Assembly (NCBI GenBank): GCA_002366595.1
Contig: DFBK01000002.1
Location: forward strand, 1-20,735
Source: Anaerolineales bacterium UBA3082
GTDB taxonomy: Bacteria > Chloroflexota > Anaerolineae > UBA7937
Direction of reading: 5' to 3'
DNA: 20,735 nt
The stretch's first letter is position 1. Each line of letters starts with the position of its first letter. Of the stretch, positions 1 through 4,770 are shown one piece after another. The position numbers were made by a program, and so were the translations under genes. The notes below the pieces were generated by a model. It ran no database searches, was not told the DNA's origin, and saw nothing but the letters and a program-made list of their open reading frames with translations.

Positions 1-111
1 GGCTATCAGGGCTGCGGTCTTCACCTCCCGAAACCCCAACTCCGGGTGGCGATGGATGGTGCGGCGCAATCTGACAAGTTCCCCTTTCAACTCCTTGGCT
101 CTGGCAAGCAT
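1..111 (-). CDS. M20-family amidohydrolase/peptidase, N-terminal 37 codons (partial)
   Basis: This minus-strand gene runs off the left edge. The 37 visible residues begin MLARAKELKGELVRLRRTIH and contain RRTIHRHPELGF, the characteristic opening of M20/M40 metal-dependent amidohydrolases (hippurate, IAA-amino-acid or N-acyl-amino-acid hydrolases, usually about 390 residues). The start is set by a good ribosome binding site, GGGAGG, six bases before the ATG whose complement is 109-111. The metal-binding residues lie further in and are not visible, so the exact substrate cannot be named. The gene diverges from the amino-acid transport operon on the plus strand. An amide hydrolase beside an amino-acid importer is a sensible pairing, but that link is inference. 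Confidence 0.85.
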   Translation of the reverse strand, partial: MLARAKELKGELVRLRRTIHRHPELGFREVKTAALIA

Positions 112-244
112 TTGGCCTCCCACTCTTTTTATAACGAATAACCGCCCAAATTCTACTCCAGAGGGAACTCCTTGTCTATCCTTTGGCCACCTCCTTTTCC
201 CGCAGGGATCCTTGATGGACGGCAGCCTTGGAGGTAGAATAGCG

Positions 245-292
245 GACAGTTCAGATGTTACAAAGCTAGGACAGTTTAGATGTTACGTAACA
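245..292. repeat. Tandem 17-bp direct repeat plus 12-bp palindrome
   Basis: Two near-identical 17-mers, GACAGTTCAGATGTTAC at 245-261 and GACAGTTTAGATGTTAC at 270-286, differ at one base and start 25 bp apart. The second runs into the perfect palindrome TGTTACGTAACA at 281-292. Spaced repeats of this kind occur at the ends of some insertion sequences (IS21-type elements carry several end repeats) and also as operator pairs. No transposase or second end is visible, so this may be a solo IS end or a regulator-binding site for the flanking genes. Confidence 0.5.
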
Positions 293-306
293 CAGACGGA
301 GAGACC

Positions 307-335
307 TTGACTTTTCTGGTTTTTTATGCTAAACT
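307..335 (+). promoter_or_regulatory. Sigma-70 type promoter of the attenuator leader
   Basis: TTGACT (307-312) and TAAACT (330-335) are separated by 17 bp, giving a good housekeeping-type promoter. Transcription would start near 342 and run through the leader peptide and terminator towards the ABC transporter. Confidence 0.6.
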
Positions 336-446
336 TTGAAGCAATTGAAACTTGGTGCGGGCAAAGCAGTGATGGGAAATCATAGACATATCTACCGTTC
401 TTTGGACAAGGTTGTCCCCAGGCCTTTAAGGCAGGAGGAGGGCGGC

Positions 447-545
447 ATGCATCATATCCGTCATCCCCGCCCTCACCATGAGCCTCGTGCCCAGCCCTGC
501 TCCACCGGAGGTTCCAAACGGCTTAAACTGGTTGATTTCATCTAG
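447..545 (+). CDS. Histidine-rich leader peptide (32 aa) of an attenuator
   Basis: A 32-residue reading frame starts with an ATG placed eight bases after a perfect AGGAGG (433-438). The peptide begins MHHIRHPRPHHEPR, so codons 2, 3, 6, 10 and 11 of the first eleven are histidine. No longer protein in this frame has a ribosome binding site. The strong SD, His clustering and position just before an intrinsic terminator with a competing antiterminator match the leader-peptide logic of his and trp operon attenuators. The peptide itself probably has no function beyond reporting charged tRNA-His through ribosome stalling. Arg and Pro are also frequent, so a contribution from those codons cannot be excluded. 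Confidence 0.72.
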   Translation: MHHIRHPRPHHEPRAQPCSTGGSKRLKLVDFI

Positions 546-558
546 GCCCCGGGGGAAA

Positions 559-591
559 GGCGTGGAGCAGGTTCCACGCCCTTTTACTTTT
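559..591 (+). terminator. Intrinsic terminator of the attenuator
   Basis: An 8-bp perfect stem, GGCGTGGA / TCCACGCC, with a 6-nt loop is followed by CTTTTACTTTT. It lies about 170 bp before the transporter's first gene and its 5' arm is shared with the antiterminator helix. Confidence 0.8.
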
Positions 592-763
592 CACCCCGAT
601 GATAGAACCGCAGAAAGTTGACTCCTTAACAAAGCATAGTAGCGTTCATATTTGGAAATCAAAAGGGTGTACTCGAGAGAAGTTGTAGAGAGCGAAAGGA
701 GGTGGTCATCTGAGAGGTGTCTCTAGTTATTGCATCATAAGATCATAGTATGGAGGTGAAGGC

Positions 764-1561
764 ATGAAGAAATTGGGTTTAATAGTCTTGGTTATTGGCG
801 GTATTCTCCTGGCCAGTTGTGCTCCCGCAGCGACACCCGCACCTGCGCCCCCGGTTACTGAAGTGGTGACGGATCTTGGCGGCCTAGAGGTCACTGTAGC
901 CGTGGAGAACGCTTATCCCCCCTTCAACGTCATCGATGAGGCCGGGGAGGGTGTGGGTTGGGACTACGATGTATGGCGGGCCATCTGCGAAAAACTGAAC
1001 TGCACCCCGGTCTTCGTGGAGAGCGCCTGGGAGGGACTCTTTGAAGCCATGGCTGCTGGCGAGCAGGACGTGGCTGCCGATGGGATCACTATCACCTTGG
1101 ATCGGGCCAAGAAGATCGACTACTCCGATCCCTACATGGAGTACGGCCAAGTGCTCTTGGTGCGAGTCGATGAGACGGAGATCACTAGCGGGGACACCCT
1201 GGTCGCTCTGACTGACAAGGTCGTGGGTGTCCAGATAGGCACCACCAATGAGATCACCGCTATCAGCCTGGTAGGCGAGGATAGGGTGCAGAGTTTCGAG
1301 ACCTTCGACCTACCGGTCGTGTCCCTCATGGCTGGCGATGTGGACACGGTGGTCATCGACGAGGTGGCCGCTGTCGGTTTCATGATGGAGAATCCGGGCA
1401 AGTTGAAGATAGCGCCCGAGCCCCTCACTGGTGGGGAACTTCTAGGTTTCGTCTTCCCACCCAAGAGTCCTCTCGTCGCACCAGTCAACTGGGCTATGCA
1501 GCAACTCTGGGCCGATGGCACCATGGACCAACTCTACGAGAAGTGGTTCCGACCAGAGTAA
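764..1561 (+). CDS. Polar amino-acid ABC transporter substrate-binding lipoprotein (family 3)
   Basis: This 265-residue protein is the extracytoplasmic receptor of an amino-acid importer. It has a lipoprotein signal: KK, a hydrophobic stretch and the lipobox L-A-S-C with Cys19. An Ala/Pro-rich linker follows. The mature part has family 3 solute-binding features: the N-terminal strand reading TVAVENAYPPFNVID, GWDYDVWRAICEKLNC, DVAADGITITLDRAKKIDYSDPY and the C-terminal LWADGTMDQLYEKWF. The start is fixed by GGAGGT six bases upstream. The gene is first in a binding protein-permease-ATPase operon, behind the His-rich leader. Family 3 proteins bind His, Arg, Lys, Glu, Gln or Cys; histidine is suggested only by the leader, not by ligand residues read from this sequence. 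Confidence 0.93.
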   Translation: MKKLGLIVLVIGGILLASCAPAATPAPAPPVTEVVTDLGGLEVTVAVENAYPPFNVIDEAGEGVGWDYDVWRAICEKLNCTPVFVESAWEGLFEAMAAGEQDVAADGITITLDRAKKIDYSDPYMEYGQVLLVRVDETEITSGDTLVALTDKVVGVQIGTTNEITAISLVGEDRVQSFETFDLPVVSLMAGDVDTVVIDEVAAVGFMMENPGKLKIAPEPLTGGELLGFVFPPKSPLVAPVNWAMQQLWADGTMDQLYEKWFRPE

Positions 1562-1593
1562 CCGCTAATCTCATCTAGTCTGGCAGAATAGTT

Positions 1594-1628
1594 GGTTTGC
1601 GAGGCGTCCTTCCAGCGCCTCGCAAACC
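1594..1628 (+). other. Strong intercistronic stem-loop between binding protein and permease
   Basis: GGTTTGCGAGGCG (1594-1606) and CGCCTCGCAAACC (1616-1628) form a perfect 13-bp stem with a 9-nt loop and no T tract after it. It sits in the 167-bp gap between the binding-protein and permease genes. Such hairpins commonly protect the 3' end of binding-protein mRNA and let it accumulate above permease mRNA. Partial termination is possible but lacks the usual U run. Confidence 0.7.
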
Positions 1629-1731
1629 GCCTGCCGCTCTTCTCATCGGACCACCATCGAGGGCTTTTCCATGTTCTTTCACGCTTGCCTGCTCCTCACC
1701 TTCTGTTCTGCCCAGCAATGAAGGGTAAGTG

Positions 1732-2604
1732 ATGGCTGTATCTAGAGAAATTGAGAGACCCCAACCCAAGTTAGTACCCTGGACGCGGAAACTGGAGGAT
1801 ATGCCTTGGTGGGGCCTGATCGTACTTCTGGCCTTCCTTCTCGTCGTCTACCTCATCTACACTTCAGCAACCTACCAAGACGCTTACCGTTTCCTCGTCG
1901 CAGGCGTAAAAGTGACCATACTGGTGACTCTGATTTCTTTCAGCATCGCCATCGTCTTGGGGTTGATCGCCGGTCTAGGGCGGGTATCGAAGAACGTTAT
2001 CTTCTATACCGGCGCTTCTGTGTATGTGGAGGTGGTGAGGGGTATCCCTCTCCTAGTGCAAATCATCTACTTTGCTTATGTTGTAGCGCCTCTTCTTGTC
2101 CAGATAGTGAACAGCCTGGGAGCGTTTATGCTCCAATATACCGCCATACAACCCCTTATGGGCTTAGCCCACACCCTCACCAACCTACATATCCAAGATG
2201 TGGATGTAACGGCAAGAGCGATCGCCGGTTTGGCCTTCGGATATGGGGCCTATGAGGCGGAGGTCTTCCGCGCGGGGATCCAGTCGATCGAGAGAGGACA
2301 GATGGAGGCTGCCCGTTCTCTGGGCATGAGTTATTTCCAGGCCATGCGTTACATCATCCTTCCTCAGGCCATCAGAAGGGTCTTGCCCCCCCTGGGCAAC
2401 GACTTCATAGCCATGCTGAAGGACTCCTCCTTGATATCAGTTCTGGCGGTCAGAGAACTGACCCACCTGGGGAAATTGAATCGGGCTCGAACCTTCCGCA
2501 CCTTCGAGACCTGGAATACGGTGACCTTTCTCTATCTCATTATGACTATCAGCCTATCCCTGGTGGTAAAGTTCATCGAGAGGAGGATGGCTTTTGAAGA
2601 GTAG
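1732..2604 (+). CDS. Polar amino-acid ABC transporter permease (HEQRo type)
   Basis: This 290-residue inner-membrane protein has an N-terminal membrane segment ([18 protein letters not shown]), further hydrophobic segments and the cytoplasmic coupling (EAA) loop, read as [20 protein letters not shown] followed by [19 protein letters not shown]. This places it in the His/Glu/Gln/Arg-opine permease family. It is somewhat longer than the usual 220-250 residues because of an N-terminal extension and an insert around residues 125-165. The frame offers GTG at 1729 or ATG at 1732; ATG is preferred because AAGGG (1721-1725) is better spaced to it. Only one permease gene is present, so the channel is probably a homodimer. 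Its end overlaps the ATPase start. Confidence 0.92.
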   Translation: MAVSREIERPQPKLVPWTRKLEDMPWWGLIVLLAFLLVVYLIYTSATYQDAYRFLVAGVKVTILVTLISFSIAIVLGLIAGLGRVSKNVIFYTGASVYVEVVRGIPLLVQIIYFAYVVAPLLVQIVNSLGAFMLQYTAIQPLMGLAHTLTNLHIQDVDVTARAIAGLAFGYGAYEAEVFRAGIQSIERGQMEAARSLGMSYFQAMRYIILPQAIRRVLPPLGNDFIAMLKDSSLISVLAVRELTHLGKLNRARTFRTFETWNTVTFLYLIMTISLSLVVKFIERRMAFEE

Positions 2605-3358
2605 CATAGTTGAGCCGCTGCCGATGGATGACGACATCATCATCGAGCACTTATATAAAAGTTTTGGAAAGGTAAAGGCTCTCATAGATGCCAACTTGAG
2701 GGTGAAGAGAGGCGAGGTATGCTTCATCTTTGGCCCCAGCGGCGGGGGGAAAAGCACCCTTCTCCGCTGTATCAATCATCTGGAGGCACCCGACAGCGGC
2801 CGCATCATCGTTGATGGCATCCCCGTCACCCATGCCAAAACCAACATAGATCTAGTGCGCGCCGAAGTAGGGATGGTCTTTCAATTGTTCAACCTCTTCC
2901 CCCACCTCACAGTTCTAGGGAATGTGACTCTGGCGCAGGAGAAGGTCCGCAAACGCTCAAGGGGGGAGGCGGAACGGGTGGCCAGGGAACTCCTGGAGAG
3001 AGTAGGGATACCAGAGAAGGCCAATGCCTATCCCGGCCAACTCTCCGGTGGGCAGAAGCAGCGGGTGGCCATCGCCCGGGCCCTGGCTATGAACCCCAAG
3101 ATCATGCTCTTCGATGAGCCCACCTCCGCTCTGGATGCGGAGATGATAAAAGAGGTCTTGGATGTGATGATGGACTTGGCCCAGGAGGGGATGACCATGG
3201 TGGTGGTCTCCCACGAGATGGGGTTCGCCAAAGCCGCCGCCGACCGGATGGTCTTCTTGGATGCAGGACAGATTGTCGAGGAGGAGACGCCAGAGGAACT
3301 CTTCAAGAACCCCAAAGAGGAGAGAACGAAGCAGTTCCTCAGCCAGATTCTCTACTAG
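2594..3358 (+). CDS. Polar amino-acid ABC transporter ATP-binding protein
   Basis: This 254-residue ATPase powers the importer. It shows Walker A (GPSGGGKST), the Q-loop region ([19 protein letters not shown]), the signature [15 protein letters not shown], Walker B with the catalytic Glu ([12 protein letters not shown]) and the H-loop ([10 protein letters not shown]), as in GlnQ/HisP-type proteins. A TTG start is chosen because GGAGG (2582-2586) lies seven bases before it. The first ATG (2624, residue 11) has no such site. The TTG start overlaps the permease stop by 11 bp, implying coupled translation. The operon ends in an intrinsic terminator. Confidence 0.93.
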   Translation: MKSSIVEPLPMDDDIIIEHLYKSFGKVKALIDANLRVKRGEVCFIFGPSGGGKSTLLRCINHLEAPDSGRIIVDGIPVTHAKTNIDLVRAEVGMVFQLFNLFPHLTVLGNVTLAQEKVRKRSRGEAERVARELLERVGIPEKANAYPGQLSGGQKQRVAIARALAMNPKIMLFDEPTSALDAEMIKEVLDVMMDLAQEGMTMVVVSHEMGFAKAAADRMVFLDAGQIVEEETPEELFKNPKEERTKQFLSQILY

Positions 3359-3377
3359 AAGCGCTCGCGAGAAGTTG

Positions 3378-3410
3378 AAGCCCTCCTCATGATGAAAGGG
3401 CTTTTCTCTT
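3378..3410 (+). terminator. Intrinsic terminator of the ABC transporter operon
   Basis: AAGCCCT (3378-3384) pairs with AGGGCTT (3397-3403), followed by a T-rich run, TTCTCTT. It lies 20 bp past the ATPase stop. Confidence 0.75.
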
Positions 3411-3436
3411 GCTGAGGGGGCACGACGGGAGGCGAA

Positions 3437-3715
3437 CTACTCAAAGCAGTCGTATATGGGCTCGCTCTCAAGGTGGGGTAAGAGCGGATGCTCCTCCATG
3501 CAGGCCCGAGCCTTCTCCCTCATAGCCCCCAGGTTTTCTAGGGTATCAAATTCGCTGGTGATCAGATAACTCCGCGGCTTCATGATCGACCTTTTGACCA
3601 AGGCGTTCCTGTAGCCGGGCTGCTTCTCCTTCATCGCCTTGATTTCGTTGAATATCCTGAGGGCCTCTTCTTCAAGGCCCTCCTTGACGGTGAAGATGGC
3701 CACCTCAACGACCAT
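3437..3715 (-). CDS. Antibiotic biosynthesis monooxygenase (ABM)-like small protein
   Basis: This 92-residue protein has the size and pattern of a dimeric alpha-beta barrel ABM-domain protein. It has a first strand (VVEVAIFTVKEG), a long helix rich in Glu and Lys (LEEEALRIFNEIKAMKEKQPG), then YLITSEFDTLENLGAMREKA and a final strand. ABM-fold proteins include cofactor-free quinol monooxygenases, haem-degrading enzymes and many of unknown role; no particular substrate can be assigned. The start follows AAGGAGG by seven bases. It appears to be single or weakly linked to the NYN gene upstream on the same strand, with an inverted repeat (3771-3777/3790-3796) between them. Confidence 0.75.
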   Translation of the reverse strand: MVVEVAIFTVKEGLEEEALRIFNEIKAMKEKQPGYRNALVKRSIMKPRSYLITSEFDTLENLGAMREKARACMEEHPLLPHLESEPIYDCFE

Positions 3716-3770
3716 AGCGCTTCCTCCTTGTCATCTACGCACGGACAGGGCTTATCCCCACTCCCCTTCC

Positions 3771-3796
3771 GTAGGGGCCTTGGTGGTCTCCCCTAC
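3771..3796 (-). other. Inverted repeat between the NYN and ABM genes
   Basis: GTAGGGG (3771-3777) and CCCCTAC (3790-3796) form a 7-bp stem with a 12-nt loop. It lies just past the NYN gene stop on the minus strand. There is no clear T tract, so it may be a weak terminator or an mRNA-stabilising hairpin. Confidence 0.4.
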
Positions 3797-3802
3797 TCAT
3801 AA

Positions 3803-4411
3803 TCAGAATAGGCAAGGGGCTAGAAGCTCGGGAGTCAGAATTATGGCACCGTCACATGATTGTGAAAGAAAAGTGCGTTTATTGGTTGGTGTGCCCCTGT
3901 CATCTAATAGTGAAAAATCTGCGTTGACGACAGTCTTGCCCAATCGTCGAACCTCTTGCACAACAGGTGCAAAATCGCCATCACGACTGACAAGGATCGC
4001 AGTGTCGTATTGATTGTCAAACGCATGGACTAGAAGATGCGACGCCAATTGGACATCAACACCTTTCTCTATACGATAGGACTGAACATACTTACAACCA
4101 CATTCTGGACATGAGTTTTCCCTATCTCTATCCACCAAGCGTCCCCTGTGCACTGTGAAATGAGGTATCGTTTCCAGATTTGCGAAAAACCTTCGCTGAG
4201 CCGCGTACTGTTTTGGATCATCATGTTGACGCAATGGAACATTGTAGTAATGGGCATGCACGAGGCGCTTGTCCTCTCCTCCTTGAAGATGCTCGGCCTT
4301 CCTGCATAGGAGCTTACAGAAGCAATCATAATGCATTCGATGGCGACCAGTATACTCTTCAAGACCATGATAGAGGTTGCTGCCATCGATAAAGATCATT
4401 ACCCTGTCCAT
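3803..4411 (-). CDS. NYN-domain (PIN-like) protein, LabA/DUF88 type
   Basis: This 202-residue protein has NYN-domain hallmarks: MIFIDGSNLYHG at the N terminus, EKGVDVQLASHLL in the middle and TAILVSRDGDFAPVVQEV near the C terminus. The Asp residues of these three motifs form the metal site of PIN-like nucleases, so RNA cleavage is the likely activity. Its target is unknown. An insert around residue 105 has a C-x2-C-x-C cluster (CPECGC) that may bind a metal. Its stretch looks more AT-rich than the neighbours, suggesting recent acquisition. It lies head-to-head with the small-RNA candidate starting near 4497. Confidence 0.82.
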   Translation of the reverse strand: MDRVMIFIDGSNLYHGLEEYTGRHRMHYDCFCKLLCRKAEHLQGGEDKRLVHAHYYNVPLRQHDDPKQYAAQRRFFANLETIPHFTVHRGRLVDRDRENSCPECGCKYVQSYRIEKGVDVQLASHLLVHAFDNQYDTAILVSRDGDFAPVVQEVRRLGKTVVNADFSLLDDRGTPTNKRTFLSQSCDGAIILTPELLAPCLF

Positions 4412-4461
4412 TTATGACCTACTCCCTATTGCAGTCTTTGATGTTCTTTCGAAATTGACTC

Positions 4462-4490
4462 TTGACATTCTAGCACAATTGCTTTATAAT
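4462..4490 (+). promoter_or_regulatory. Perfect consensus sigma-70 promoter
   Basis: TTGACA (4462-4467), a 17-bp spacer and TATAAT (4485-4490) match the bacterial consensus at all twelve positions. No plus-strand gene follows. The only thing downstream is a pair of hairpins ending in a terminator. Confidence 0.88.
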
Positions 4491-4496
4491 GTAAAT

Positions 4497-4574
4497 GAAT
4501 TAAGTCCCCAGCATCGGTTCGCCCATGCTGGGTTAATAAGCTCCCCACCGTCGCTTCGGCCACGGTGGGTTTTT
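4497..4574 (+). ncRNA. Candidate small RNA of two twin UUCG hairpins
   Basis: The predicted transcript is about 80 nt. Hairpin A (4507-4532) is CCCAGCAT/ATGCTGGG, then a C-C mismatch, then GG/CC closed by a TTCG loop. Hairpin B (4544-4569) is CCCACCGT/ACGGTGGG, the same C-C mismatch, then GC/GC closed by a TTCG loop, and is followed by TTTTT. The two have identical architecture (8 bp, C-C mismatch, 2 bp, UUCG) yet differ at several paired positions that are all compensated. There is no useful ORF (ATG AAT TAA only). The region could also act as a terminator for the minus-strand operon ending at 4635, but the T run and perfect promoter favour the plus strand. No known RNA family was recognised. 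Confidence 0.6.
4544..4574 (+). terminator. Intrinsic terminator of the small-RNA candidate
   Basis: CCCACCGT...ACGGTGGG with a UUCG-capped apex, followed directly by TTTTTCTACTCTTT. The same hairpin may slow polymerase arriving from the Hdr operon on the other strand. Confidence 0.82.
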
Positions 4575-4634
4575 CTACTCTTTACTAGCGGACCTCGTTC
4601 GACAGCATAAACTAAGGGCAATTGTACAACCTCT

Positions 4635-4769
4635 CTACCTCTCCCTCGCCCGCCGCACGCTGTTGCTCTTACATTTGGGGCAACTCCGTTCCTGAGGGTT
4701 GTCCTTATCATAGGGGGCGATGAACTCGTGCCCACAACGCAAACATCTGAACTTCGCTTCCTCTGCCAT
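4635..4769 (-). CDS. 44-residue zinc-ribbon protein at the end of the Kor/Hdr operon
   Basis: This short gene encodes MAEEAKFRCLRCGHEFIAPY and continues with SCPKCKSNSVRRARER. The pairs C-L-R-C-G-H and C-P-K-C-K form a rubredoxin-like or zinc-ribbon knuckle with four cysteines, and the C terminus is basic. Its ATG lies one base after the hdrA TAA, with AGAAGGTG in the end of hdrA as ribosome binding site, so it is translated with the Hdr genes. It may carry a metal for electron transfer or bind RNA or protein partners; no function is assigned. Confidence 0.78.
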   Translation of the reverse strand: MAEEAKFRCLRCGHEFIAPYDKDNPQERSCPKCKSNSVRRARER

Positions 4770-4770
4770 C

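Larger units (their letters stand above)
434..591 (+). promoter_or_regulatory. Transcription attenuator with 1:2, 2:3 and 3:4 pairings
   Basis: Three alternative helices can be drawn. Segment 1, GGAGGAGGGC (434-443, containing the leader SD), pairs with segment 2, GCCCTGCTCC (494-503), at nine of ten positions. Segment 2, CCTGCTCCAC (496-505), pairs perfectly over ten bases with segment 3, GTGGAGCAGG (562-571). Segment 3, GGCGTGGA (559-566), pairs perfectly with segment 4, TCCACGCC (573-580), as the terminator stem. A ribosome stalled on the His codons would cover segment 1, leave 2 free for 3 and prevent termination. A freely moving ribosome would cover 2 and allow 3:4. An extra 8-bp hairpin (438-445 with 467-474) encloses the leader start codon. 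Confidence 0.72.

Noticed and set aside
336..545. 69-codon frame starting with TTG before the transporter
   Set aside because: The TTG has no ribosome binding site and overlaps the expected transcription start; the internal ATG at 447 has a perfect one and gives the leader peptide.
342..591. T-box riboswitch or 6S RNA
   Set aside because: The T-box AGGGUGGNACCGCG element is absent and the fold is better explained by leader-peptide attenuation; no 6S-like long bubbled rod could be drawn.
618..646. Second promoter starting TTGACT at 618
   Set aside because: No acceptable -10 box lies at 16-18 bp, so it was not called.
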